Part shown: positions 1 through 6,978 of the stretch, in pieces | Numbering within the stretch: the stretch's first letter is position 1 | How the letters are laid out: every line of letters starts with the position of its first letter | Assembly: GCA_964606085.1 (NCBI GenBank) | Contig: CAZSFD010000082.1 | Coordinates: 1 to 23,208 of the forward strand | DNA: 23,208 nucleotides | Source of the DNA: CAIQJJ01 sp964606085 | GTDB taxonomy: Bacteria; Chloroflexota; Anaerolineae; Anaerolineales; UBA4823 | Direction: 5' to 3' | The notes under the pieces: model-generated | Databases searched by the model: none | What the model was told of the DNA's origin: nothing | What the model saw: only the letters and a program-made list of their open reading frames with translations | Made by a program: the position numbers and the translations under genes

Positions 1-610
1 CGAAGTAGGGCGAGATGTAACCGCGGTCGAATTGCATACCTTCGACGTACTCGGTCTCGAACTGCAGACCCTTCGATTCTTCGACGGTGATGACGCCATC
101 TTTGCCGACTTTGTCCATCACTTCGGCGATCAGTTCACCAATTTCGCGGTCCTGGGCAGAAATGGAAGCGACATTGGCGATTTCTTCTTTGGTGGTGATT
201 TCGATGGCCTGGGCGCGAATTTTATCGGCCACGGCCTGGGTGGCGGCTTCGATGCCACGCTTGAGCAGCATGGGGTTAGCGCCAGCGGCCAGGTTCTTCA
301 TACCTTCGACGACGATGGAGTGGGCCAGCAGGGTGGAGGTGGTGGTGCCATCACCGGCGATGTCGTTGGTTTTGGTGGCGGCCTCTTTGAGCAGTTGAGC
401 GCCCATGTTTTCGAACGGGTCTTCCAGTTCGATTTCTTTGGCGACGGTGACGCCATCGTGGGTGATGGTGGGGGAGCCGAATTTCTTGTCCAGGGCAACG
501 TTGCGGCCCTTGGGCCCGAGGGTGGTGACAACGGCAGTGGCGAGGATTTCCATGCCTTTGCTCAGCTTGCGGCGAGCTTCTTCAGAGAAAACAAGTTGTT
601 TGGCGGCCAT
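1..610 (-). CDS. groEL: Chaperonin GroEL (Hsp60), N-terminal part, cut by window edge
   Basis: Reading the complement from the ATG at 608-610 gives an uninterrupted frame to the window edge, about 203 codons. It begins MAAKQLVFSEEARRKLSKGM and contains the hallmark N-terminal GroEL equatorial-domain segments: TTLGPKGRNVALDKKFGSP, ITHDGVTVAKEIELEDPFEN, and the ATP-contacting DGTTT. The protein is the 60-kDa ring subunit that folds cytosolic proteins in an ATP-driven cycle with GroES. The missing part is roughly the last 340 residues of a ~540-residue family. It lies 7 bases after the groES stop, and its AAAGGAG ribosome-binding site overlaps the groES 3' end, so the two genes are co-transcribed from the promoter at 1009-1037. 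Identification is very secure. The + strand frame over the same bases is only a shadow. Confidence 0.97.
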   Translation of the reverse strand, partial: MAAKQLVFSEEARRKLSKGMEILATAVVTTLGPKGRNVALDKKFGSPTITHDGVTVAKEIELEDPFENMGAQLLKEAATKTNDIAGDGTTTSTLLAHSIVVEGMKNLAAGANPMLLKRGIEAATQAVADKIRAQAIEITTKEEIANVASISAQDREIGELIAEVMDKVGKDGVITVEESKGLQFETEYVEGMQFDRGYISPYF

Positions 611-617
611 AGGTCAA

Positions 618-923
618 TTACTCCTTTGTTTCTTTGAGAATGGCGAGCAGATCACTCTCGCGCAGGATCAGCAGTTTTTTGCCATCCAGTTTGAATTCGG
701 TGCCAGCATATTTGGCAAACAACACTGAGTCGCCTTCTTTGACGTCCATCGGGATGCGATTGCCTTTGTCGTCGCGGTCGCCAGGGCCGGCGGCAATAAT
801 GGTGCCTTTTTGCGGTTTTTCTTTGGCCGTTTCGGGCAGGACAATGCCGAGGGCGGTCACTTCTTCCGCTTCGGCGGGTTCAACAACCACACGGTTGCCG
901 AGGGGTTTGAGTTTCAAAGCCAT
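618..923 (-). CDS. groES: Co-chaperonin GroES (Hsp10)
   Basis: This 101-residue protein is the lid of the GroEL chamber. It begins MALKLKPLGNRVVVEPAEAE and keeps the family pattern: the L-x-P-L-x-x-R-V start, the mobile-loop region around residues 20-34 (EVTALGIVLPETAKE), the G-T-I/V-x-A-x-G-P-G turn, the V-K-x-G-D-x-V-L-F-x-K-Y-A-G-T-E block and the terminal E-S-D-L-L-A-I segment. Length is normal for the family (~95-103). The ATG at 921-923 is preceded by AGGAGG about 7 bases upstream, which fixes the start. It is the first gene of the groES-groEL operon, transcribed leftwards from 1009-1037 and probably repressed by HrcA through the CIRCE element at 970-996. Protein folding in the cytoplasm is its role by family. 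Confidence 0.98.
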   Translation of the reverse strand: MALKLKPLGNRVVVEPAEAEEVTALGIVLPETAKEKPQKGTIIAAGPGDRDDKGNRIPMDVKEGDSVLFAKYAGTEFKLDGKKLLILRESDLLAILKETKE

Positions 924-969
924 ACGAACCTCCTGAAAAGATAGAAAGTAGTTTGCAATATTTTGCTGT

Positions 970-996
970 TTAGCACTCGGATTGATAGAGTGCTAA
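970..996 (-). promoter_or_regulatory. CIRCE operator (HrcA binding site) of groESL
   Basis: A perfect inverted repeat TTAGCACTC - 9 bases - GAGTGCTAA matches the CIRCE consensus exactly. It lies 12 bases downstream of the -10 box of the groES promoter and about 47 bases ahead of the groES start codon, so it covers the expected transcription start and leader. By established knowledge HrcA binds CIRCE and represses groESL until heat stress. HrcA itself is not in this window. Confidence 0.97.
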
Positions 997-1008
997 ACGG
1001 CGACCCGA

Positions 1009-1037
1009 ATAATACACGCGTTTGGAGTGGCAGTCAA
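1009..1037 (-). promoter_or_regulatory. Sigma-A type promoter of groES-groEL
   Basis: On the - strand, TTGACT (complement of 1032-1037) and TATTAT (complement of 1009-1014) are separated by exactly 17 bases. Five of six bases match the housekeeping -35 consensus, and five of six match the -10 consensus. The CIRCE operator follows immediately downstream. No sigma-32-type element is apparent, consistent with control by an HrcA repressor and the vegetative sigma factor. Confidence 0.9.
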
Positions 1038-1113
1038 GAGGGGGGTCAGTTATTCTTATAAAAATCTTATGGGGAGTACCCGTTTGGGGCATTCGTCTCA
1101 GGCATCCGTGATG

Positions 1114-1119
1114 TATAAT
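1114..1119 (+). promoter_or_regulatory. Possible -10 box upstream of the ECF sigma gene
   Basis: A perfect TATAAT lies 80 bases before the sigma-factor GTG start. No good TTGACA-like -35 is found 16-18 bases upstream, so this is a candidate only. The promoter could instead be recognised by the ECF sigma factor itself. Confidence 0.3.
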
Positions 1120-1164
1120 TTCCACCATCAGTTTTGAACCAATTGCATGATCATGGAGTAAATA

Positions 1165-1191
1165 ATGTGTAATGATGTGGTTAAGAGGTAG
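1165..1191 (+). other. Possible 8-codon leader ORF ahead of the sigma gene
   Basis: ATG at 1165 opens a frame coding M-C-N-D-V-V-K-R and stops with TAG at 1189-1191, 8 bases before the sigma GTG. A GGAG at 1155-1158 lies 6 bases before this ATG, a better-placed ribosome-binding site than the one available to the sigma gene itself. It may be a translational-coupling leader, or chance. The element is very short, so confidence is low. Confidence 0.2.
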
Positions 1192-1199
1192 TTTACGGA

Positions 1200-1784
1200 G
1201 TGGAAGGAATCGCTACAGACCAACTCTTGGTGGAACAACTCCAAAGCGCTGATTTGGCTGCTTTGGGTTCTCTGTATGACCGCCATCGTCAGATGGTGTA
1301 TCGAACTGCGCTGGCAATTACCGGGGATGCTGATGCGGCGAGTGATTTGCTCCAGGATGTGTTTTTACGATTGTATCGTTTTGCTGATCGCGTTGATCCA
1401 TCATTACCTTTGCAGCCGTGGTTGTATCGCATGACGGCCAATTTGTCTTACACATGGGTCAAGCGTCAAAGCCGCTGGCTGCGCCCGCTAGAAGACCTGG
1501 CAGAATGGCTTGGTTGGACACGCAAAAATCCACATCTTCAAGCGGTTGACGCCGTGGATGATGTCGGCCAGTTAAAACAGGCGTTGTTGAAATTGTCGGT
1601 GAACCAGCGCGTGGTTGTGGTGATGTTTTATATCAATGATTTATCTGTGCAGGAGATTGCTGAGATTTTGGATATCCCCGTTGGCACGGTGAAATCGCGG
1701 TTGCATTATGGACGCCAGGCGTTGAAGGAAGTCTTGGAAAAACAGAGCCAGGCGCTTTGGGAAGTGCAATATGAATTCACATAA
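1200..1784 (+). CDS. ECF-type RNA polymerase sigma factor (sigma-70 family)
   Basis: The 194-residue protein has the two-domain layout of extracytoplasmic-function sigma factors. Region 2 spans about residues 22-90: it starts near LYDRHRQMVYRTALAITGDA, includes the core-binding DLLQDVFLRLYRF segment, and continues to the WLYRMTANLSYTW helix. Region 4 spans about 130-182: LSVNQRVVVVMFYINDLSVQ, then the helix-turn-helix EIAEILDIPVGTVKSRLHYG. There is no region 1 or 3. The GTG at 1200 is the only start that keeps region 2 intact, because a stop codon lies in frame at 1182-1184. The possible ribosome site AAGAGG at 1183-1188 is rather distant. The gene overlaps the next small frame by 14 bases, the usual place for an anti-sigma gene, but that neighbour lacks a recognisable anti-sigma signature. 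Which signal it answers cannot be seen. Its target may include the lipoprotein gene downstream. Confidence 0.93.
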   Translation: MEGIATDQLLVEQLQSADLAALGSLYDRHRQMVYRTALAITGDADAASDLLQDVFLRLYRFADRVDPSLPLQPWLYRMTANLSYTWVKRQSRWLRPLEDLAEWLGWTRKNPHLQAVDAVDDVGQLKQALLKLSVNQRVVVVMFYINDLSVQEIAEILDIPVGTVKSRLHYGRQALKEVLEKQSQALWEVQYEFT

Positions 1785-2070
1785 GGGTGTCATGGAACGT
1801 GAACCGTTGGATAATCACCTGGCACATGCTTTGAAGAAAGAACTGCTCTTATCCTGCCCGCCGGCCAATGGAAAAGCGCGCTTGCTTTCTGATGCGGCGC
1901 ACTGGCAAGATATGGCCAATAGCGCCTGGCCTTTGTTTCCCCGGCACACGGAAAATTTATATCGCATTCATGTGTACCAGGGGGTGGGCTTTTCAGAACG
2001 TTTGGACTGTTTGATGGCTGCTTGTTCGCTCGAGTTTGGCATATTCAATCAGCAGCATCAGTTTTCTTGA
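1771..2070 (+). CDS. Small hypothetical protein overlapping the sigma-factor gene
   Basis: This 99-residue frame begins at ATG 1771 inside the last 14 bases of the sigma gene, an overlap that suggests translational coupling. An alternative ATG lies at 1792. The product has no membrane segment, signal peptide or H-x3-C-x2-C zinc anti-sigma motif. Its N-terminal half is charged and amphipathic (LDNHLAHALKKELLLSCPP) and its C-terminal half is aromatic-rich (NLYRIHVYQGVGFSERLDCL). I do not recognise the family. Its position between a sigma factor and a lipoprotein gene (9 bases to the next start) makes a sigma partner or the remnant of an anti-sigma factor conceivable, but this rests on context alone. 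It could also be a short degenerate stretch with little function. Confidence 0.5.
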   Translation: MNSHKGVMEREPLDNHLAHALKKELLLSCPPANGKARLLSDAAHWQDMANSAWPLFPRHTENLYRIHVYQGVGFSERLDCLMAACSLEFGIFNQQHQFS

Positions 2071-2079
2071 ACCTTAACA

Positions 2080-4038
2080 ATGCGTAGATTCTTGTTTGTT
2101 GTCGCAATGGTGCTGGCGGTGTGTGTTTTAACAGCTTGCAATTCGCCGGCGCTGCCAACAGGAATGCCATCGGCGCTGCCAACCGCTCAAGTTACGCCCA
2201 GTCAACCCACCATGACGGCGATTGACCTTCCTACTGAAATTGTTTCGCCTACCCCTGCGCCGCCGCATGTGTTGACCATTTGCCTGGGGCAGGAGCCGCG
2301 TTCGTTGTTCTTGTATCAGGCGTATGCGCAGGCGGAACGCAGCATATTGCAGGCCATTTATGACGGCCCGGTTGATTTTATGAAGGATGGCCTTTACCCG
2401 GTTATTCTGCGGCAAGCGCCATCTTTAGCGGATGGTAGTGTTATGCTGACGACGGTGGATGTCGCTCCTGCCACTGAGATGGTAGACGCCTCAGGGGATG
2501 TAACCGTTTTGCAGGAAGGTACACGTTATTTCCCGGCTGGCTGCGTGGATGCTACCTGTGTACAAGCCTACACCGGTGACCAGCCAATCCAGATGACCCA
2601 GGTAAGCGTGCGCTATTCGCTGCTGAATGACCTGACCTGGGCCGATGGTACGCCCCTCACCGCCGATGACTCGCGTTATTCGTTTGAACTGGCGAAGGCT
2701 TTTTTCTCCGCCGGGCAGTCTCGGGTGGTTGATGTGACTGCTGATGTGCAGGTGGTGGATGAGCAAACGGTGATGTGGCGTGGTTTGCCGGGTTATCTGA
2801 ATGTCGAACCGTTGGCCTTTTTCTTTTCACCCTTGCCCCGCCATCTTTGGGGCAATCTCACACTGGAGCAACTCCTCGCTGATCCGCTGGCAACCCGTAT
2901 GCCATTGGGCTGGGGACCATACCAGATCAGTGAGTGGGTGGATGGTGATCACCTGACCCTGCGCAAGAATTCCCGCTATTTCCGGGCAGGAGAAGGGCTG
3001 CCGAACTTTGATTACCTGGTTTATCGCTTTGTCAGTGATGGGGAGCAGGCGCTCGATGCCCTTCTGACGGGCGAATGCGATCTCATTGACCCCAGCGCTG
3101 CCCCTGATTTTCAGCTTTCTCGTCTGGCGCAACTGCAAGCGGAAAATCGTGTTGCGGTTCGCTATCATGCGGATGTGGCCTGGGAGTTGGCCGTATTTGG
3201 AATTGAATCCTTGAATCCTGGGCGCGTGCCGTTCTTTTCACAACCAAAAGTCCGCCAGGCCATTGCACAGTGCATCAACCGCCAGGAGATTGCCGCTATC
3301 TGGATGGCCGGACAAGCGCGTGTGCCAGATAGTTATGTGTTGGCAGGCTATCCGTTTCATGCGCCCAATCTGCCGCAATATGGTTATGATCTTGCCGCCG
3401 CGGACGCTTTGTTCCAAGAGGCAGGTTGGCTGGATGTGGATGGCGACCCGGCCACACCGCGTACTGCGCTGAACGTGCCTGGCGTGGCCGATAATACCCC
3501 CTTCACTTTCGTTTACCTGGTTTCATCCGATGCAGAACGGGCGGCTGCCGCTCAAATGATCCAGGCATCGTTGGCAACCTGCGGCGTTGAGGCCATCCTC
3601 GAATTTCAAGAACCAGCCAGCTATCTTGCTGCTGGCCCAGGCGGGGTGGTTTTTGGGCGCAACTTTGATATGGCGCAGTTCGCCTTGCCAGCGCTGTTGT
3701 CGCCCACTTGCGATTTATTTACGGCTGAAGAAATTCCAGGCCCATTTCCGACTTTCCCAAAAGGTTGGGCTGGCATCAATGTCAGCGGATACCGCAACGC
3801 AGATTTTGATCAGGCATGCCTGGCTGCCAAGGCCAATTTGCCGGGTAGTGAAGCCTATCAGCAGGCACATGAATTGGCACAGGCTATTTTTGCCGGCGAG
3901 TTACCGGCCATTCCGCTATACACCCGTTTTCAAGTGCTGGTTTCTCGCCCCGAAGTATGTCAAGTATCGGTGGCAAATGTTTATCAGGGTGTTTGGTGGA
4001 ATCTGGAGCAGCTCGACAAAGGCGACGCGTGCCCGTGA
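2080..4038 (+). CDS. Solute-binding lipoprotein, ABC family 5 (oligopeptide/dipeptide class)
   Basis: The 652-residue precursor starts with a lipoprotein signal: MRRF, a hydrophobic core, and lipobox L-T-A-C with the lipidated Cys at 20. A Pro/Thr-rich tether follows (to about residue 62). The mature part shows family-5 motifs in the standard order: LTWADGTPLTADD at ~185-197, WGPYQISEW at ~278, the GECDLIDPS element at ~331, and KVRQAIAQCINRQEIAAIW at ~390. It would capture a peptide or similar solute outside the membrane. No permease or ATPase gene directly accompanies it. It sits behind the ECF sigma gene and the 99-residue frame, so it might serve the importer encoded downstream or act as a sensor. 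No clear Shine-Dalgarno precedes the ATG, and translation may be coupled to the stop at 2070. The ligand cannot be told from sequence. Confidence 0.88.
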   Translation: MRRFLFVVAMVLAVCVLTACNSPALPTGMPSALPTAQVTPSQPTMTAIDLPTEIVSPTPAPPHVLTICLGQEPRSLFLYQAYAQAERSILQAIYDGPVDFMKDGLYPVILRQAPSLADGSVMLTTVDVAPATEMVDASGDVTVLQEGTRYFPAGCVDATCVQAYTGDQPIQMTQVSVRYSLLNDLTWADGTPLTADDSRYSFELAKAFFSAGQSRVVDVTADVQVVDEQTVMWRGLPGYLNVEPLAFFFSPLPRHLWGNLTLEQLLADPLATRMPLGWGPYQISEWVDGDHLTLRKNSRYFRAGEGLPNFDYLVYRFVSDGEQALDALLTGECDLIDPSAAPDFQLSRLAQLQAENRVAVRYHADVAWELAVFGIESLNPGRVPFFSQPKVRQAIAQCINRQEIAAIWMAGQARVPDSYVLAGYPFHAPNLPQYGYDLAAADALFQEAGWLDVDGDPATPRTALNVPGVADNTPFTFVYLVSSDAERAAAAQMIQASLATCGVEAILEFQEPASYLAAGPGGVVFGRNFDMAQFALPALLSPTCDLFTAEEIPGPFPTFPKGWAGINVSGYRNADFDQACLAAKANLPGSEAYQQAHELAQAIFAGELPAIPLYTRFQVLVSRPEVCQVSVANVYQGVWWNLEQLDKGDACP

Positions 4039-4071
4039 GTGTTGTATGTGGTCTTGTTCGACAATCTTTTC

Positions 4072-4100
4072 TTGATTTTTTGGACGTTTATAGGTATATT
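4072..4100 (+). promoter_or_regulatory. Predicted promoter of the ABC importer operon
   Basis: TTGATT (4072-4077) and TATATT (4095-4100) are spaced by 17 bases and match the vegetative consensus at four and five positions respectively. The site lies just after the stop of the upstream lipoprotein gene and about 187 bases before the start codon at 4287, leaving a leader of roughly 180 bases. Confidence 0.55.
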
Positions 4101-4186
4101 TGTCAGGGATTTCTTTCCGGGTATATCATCAGGCAGGATGAATCTCGGAAATCCAAGCCAATCAGCAAGGTTTTGATGAACTTTTG

Positions 4187-4198
4187 AAAGGAGGTGAT
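4187..4198 (+). promoter_or_regulatory. Orphan, perfectly extended Shine-Dalgarno sequence in the leader
   Basis: AAAGGAGGTGAT complements the 3' end of bacterial 16S rRNA over its whole length. The nearest starts, GTG 4194 and ATG 4197, lie on or only 2 bases beyond the GGAGG core, which is too close. No start codon occurs 5-9 bases away. The real lipoprotein start at 4287 has its own GGAGGAG. The element may act as a ribosome standby site or mRNA stabiliser in a long leader, or may initiate a 31-residue longer form. Confidence 0.5.
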
Positions 4199-4286
4199 GG
4201 TAAGGAAATCAATACAATCAACCCCAATCCACCCATTCAAAACATCTGTCAATCCTATTTCAAAAATTTCCGTACGGAGGAGATCA

Positions 4287-6896
4287 ATGTCTAAGAAACT
4301 GTTTTCCATTCTGAGCCTCCTGGTGATCGCCAGCATGGTGCTGGCTGCCTGCGGTCAGCAGGTTGTCACCGAGGTGGTGAAAGAAACCCAACTCGTCAAA
4401 GAGACCGAAGTCGTTACCGTCAAAGAGACCGAAGTTGTCACCGTCAAAGAGACCGAAGTCGTTACCGTCAAAGAGACCGAGATCGTTGAAGTGGTCATCA
4501 CCCCCACCCCCGAACCATCCACTCGTCAAGGCGGCTGGTTGGATCAAATTGTGGTGGTGGAAGAGCCTTCGCAAGAGGCCGCCATCAAGCGTCTGGAAGC
4601 TGGTGAAATTGACATTTACGCGTACACGGTTGCTAAAGCGGACCTGCTCAAGACCGTGGAAGAATCTGAAAACCTGGCTTACCAGCGTTCGTATGGCTCC
4701 TACAACGAATTGACCTTCAACCCATCTGGCCCCGTTTTCGATGGCACGGGTAAACTCAACCCCTTCGCTGTGGCGAAAGTGCGCGAAGCCGTCAACTGGC
4801 TGCTTGATCGCAATTACATTGCCCAGGAAGTGACTGGTGGTATGGCTGTGCCACGCTTCTTCGCCATGGCCCCCACCTTCGCAGACTATGCCCGCTATGC
4901 CGATCTTGCTGCGCAGTGGGAAGCCTACTATGCTTACAACTTTGACAAGGCCAAGGAAGTCATTGATGCAGAACTGCCGGCCATGGGCGCAACCCTGGTG
5001 GATGGTAAATGGACTTTCAACGATGAACCCGTCACCATCATCGGCTTGATCCGCGTCGAAGATGAGCGCACCCAAATCGGCGATTATTTCGCCAACCAAC
5101 TGGAAGCCCTCGGCTTTACCACCGATCGTGTTTACAAGACTTCTGCCGAATTGTCCCCCATCTGGACGGGCGATCCGACGGCAGGTGAGTGGCACTTCTA
5201 CACCGGCGGCTGGATCAGCACTGCCGTGCCTCGTTCAGAAGAAGACAACTACACCGACTTCTACCTGCCTGATGGTTGGCCCGGCAACCCCCTGTGGGAT
5301 GCTTACACCAATGATCCGGCGTACTCAGAAGCCGCTCTGAAACTCTACAACCGCGAATACACCAACCTTGAAGAACGCCGCGCCCTGTTTGAAGTTGTGA
5401 TCCCTGGGTCGCTCAAAGAAGCGCAGCGTGTGTGGACTTCCAACCGTGCCTCCTTCACCCCCTATCGCAAAGAAGTGACCGTGGTGGGTGACCTGGCTGG
5501 TGCTGTTGCCGGTTCTCGTCTGTGGCCCTACACCATTCGTCGTATTGGCGAAGAAGGCGGCGCCCTGACAATGGCCATGCCCAGCATCCTCACCAACCCC
5601 TGGAACCCGCTGGGCGGCTCGAACTGGATTTACGACCAGGCTCTGACCCGCGCCACCGGCGATGTGGGCGTGATTCCCGATCCGTGGACTGGTTTGGCGC
5701 AGCCGCAGCGTGTTGAGCGCGCCGAAATCGTGGCCCAGGAAGGCTTGCCGATTGGTGTGACCCTGGATTGGGTAACCCTGGCCTTCCAGCCGACCATCGA
5801 AGTCCCCACCGATGCCTGGATTGACTGGAATGCTGAGACCCAAACCTTCATCACTGTTGGCGAAAAGTACACCGAAACGTTGACCGCCCTGGTCAAGAGC
5901 ACCGCTTACTATGGTGACCTGTCGAATGTCAAGTGGCATGATGGCAGCGCTTTCGATGTGGCCGATGTTGTCATGTTCTTGATCATGTCCTTCGACCGTG
6001 GTTACGAAGCCAGCGCTGTGTACGATCCGGCTGCTGCCACCACCTTGAAGAACTTCCAGGCTACCTTCCGCGGCGCCAAGATCGTTTCGGAAGACCCGCT
6101 TGTCATCGAGTACTACACGAACAACTGGCAGGCCGATGCGGAGAACAATGTCGTCAGCTTGTTCCCGGCTTATGGTTTTGGCCCGGCTTCGTGGCACAGT
6201 CTGTCAATCGGTTTGCTGGCTGAAGCTGCTGGTGAGATTGCCTTCACCCAGGCGAAATCTGGCGAACTGGAAAAAGAGTGGATGAGCTATATCAGCGGCC
6301 CCAGCCTCGAAATCCTCAAGAAATACCTGGGACAGGCTGTTGCTGAAAGCTATGTCCCTTACTCGCCCACGTTGGCGACCTATATTTCTGCTGATGAAGC
6401 TGCCGCCCGCTGGACCAACTACGCCGAGTTCAACCGCACTCGTGGTCACTTCTGGCTTGGCACTGGCCCCTACTACCTCGAACGCGCCTTCCCGGTCGAA
6501 GGTATGGTCGTCCTCAAGAACTTCAAGGACTTCCCCGATCTGGCCAGCAAGTGGGCTGGTTACGGCAATCCTCCCATCCCGGTGGTTGACGTAGAAGGCC
6601 CGGCCGAAGTCAAGATCGGCGCCGAGGCTTCCTTCGATGTCCTGGTTTCCTTCGAAGATCAACCCTATGCGGCTGCGGATCTTTTGTCGGTCAAATACCT
6701 GGTCTTCGATGCGGCTGGCACCCTGGCCTTCTCCGGTGACGCCGAATTGGTCGAAGATGGCTACTACACGGTGAATTTCTCGGCTGACAACGCCTCGAAA
6801 CTGACTGCCGGCTCCACCAAGCTGACGTTGGTTGTGGTGTCGAAGCTCGAAAGCATCCCCACCTTCCAAACGCTTGAGTTTGTAACCTCGCAATAA
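4287..6896 (+). CDS. Large solute-binding lipoprotein with rotated (circularly permuted) family-5 fold and Ig-like tail
   Basis: The 869-residue precursor starts at ATG 4287 because GGAGGAG lies just upstream and a clean lipoprotein signal follows (lipobox L-A-A-C, Cys 22). The open frame extends 31 codons further up but would bury the signal. Residues ~26-76 form a Val/Lys/Glu/Thr repeat tether ending in ITPTPEP. Family-5 binding-protein motifs are present but rotated. The second-lobe elements come first: RLEAGEID at ~102 and KVREAVNWLLDRNYI at ~164, running to a normal C-terminal-looking end near 400. The usual N-terminal elements follow: NVKWHDGSAFDVADVV at ~547 and GTGPYYLE at ~725. Residues ~766-869 look like an Ig-like beta domain. 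It is the capture protein of the importer encoded by the next four genes. The many C-ending codons suggest high expression. The ligand is unknown; peptides or other family-5 ligands are possible. Confidence 0.9.
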   Translation: MSKKLFSILSLLVIASMVLAACGQQVVTEVVKETQLVKETEVVTVKETEVVTVKETEVVTVKETEIVEVVITPTPEPSTRQGGWLDQIVVVEEPSQEAAIKRLEAGEIDIYAYTVAKADLLKTVEESENLAYQRSYGSYNELTFNPSGPVFDGTGKLNPFAVAKVREAVNWLLDRNYIAQEVTGGMAVPRFFAMAPTFADYARYADLAAQWEAYYAYNFDKAKEVIDAELPAMGATLVDGKWTFNDEPVTIIGLIRVEDERTQIGDYFANQLEALGFTTDRVYKTSAELSPIWTGDPTAGEWHFYTGGWISTAVPRSEEDNYTDFYLPDGWPGNPLWDAYTNDPAYSEAALKLYNREYTNLEERRALFEVVIPGSLKEAQRVWTSNRASFTPYRKEVTVVGDLAGAVAGSRLWPYTIRRIGEEGGALTMAMPSILTNPWNPLGGSNWIYDQALTRATGDVGVIPDPWTGLAQPQRVERAEIVAQEGLPIGVTLDWVTLAFQPTIEVPTDAWIDWNAETQTFITVGEKYTETLTALVKSTAYYGDLSNVKWHDGSAFDVADVVMFLIMSFDRGYEASAVYDPAAATTLKNFQATFRGAKIVSEDPLVIEYYTNNWQADAENNVVSLFPAYGFGPASWHSLSIGLLAEAAGEIAFTQAKSGELEKEWMSYISGPSLEILKKYLGQAVAESYVPYSPTLATYISADEAAARWTNYAEFNRTRGHFWLGTGPYYLERAFPVEGMVVLKNFKDFPDLASKWAGYGNPPIPVVDVEGPAEVKIGAEASFDVLVSFEDQPYAAADLLSVKYLVFDAAGTLAFSGDAELVEDGYYTVNFSADNASKLTAGSTKLTLVVVSKLESIPTFQTLEFVTSQ
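4395..4490 (+). repeat. Four tandem 24-base repeats encoding the lipoprotein tether
   Basis: Units at 4395, 4419, 4443 and 4467 each begin GTCAAAGAGACCGA and encode V-K-E-T-E-V-V-T or a near variant. The first three are almost identical and the fourth diverges at its 3' end. The low-complexity peptide probably holds the binding domain away from the membrane. There are no spacers, so this is not a CRISPR array. Confidence 0.95.
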
Positions 6897-6912
6897 GCGA
6901 AGAAGGTTTTAT

Positions 6913-6957
6913 TTTGGCTCGGTAGGGCAAGCCTTTGGCTTGCCTTACCGAGCCAAA
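6913..6957 (+). repeat. Long intergenic hairpin between binding-protein and permease genes
   Basis: Two 21-base arms (6913-6933 and 6937-6957) pair throughout, with one G-U wobble, around a TTT loop. The core reads GGTAGGGCAAGCC / GGCTTGCCTTACC. Only a short AAATTTTA follows, so complete termination is unlikely. Such hairpins after a binding-protein gene commonly protect its mRNA or attenuate read-through, giving more binding protein than permease. It also resembles a dispersed REP-like palindrome, which only a genome scan can show. Confidence 0.85.
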
Positions 6958-6978
6958 TTTTACTGAATGGGAGATGCT

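Noticed and set aside
32..637. Long + strand frame across groEL
   Set aside because: It is a shadow of the - strand groEL coding sequence, Gly/Phe/Asp-rich with no motif.
4106..4154. GGATTTC and GAAATCC arms in the importer leader as a terminator
   Set aside because: Only seven pairs around a ~35-base loop with no U-tract; no stronger evidence for structure.
4395..4490. Possible CRISPR-like direct repeats
   Set aside because: The units are contiguous without spacers and encode a lipoprotein tether.
4284..5195. Antisense frame with repeated Gly-Asn-Asp-Phe-Gly-Leu-Phe-Asp peptide
   Set aside because: The repeat is just the reverse complement of the VKETEVV-coding units; nothing supports expression.
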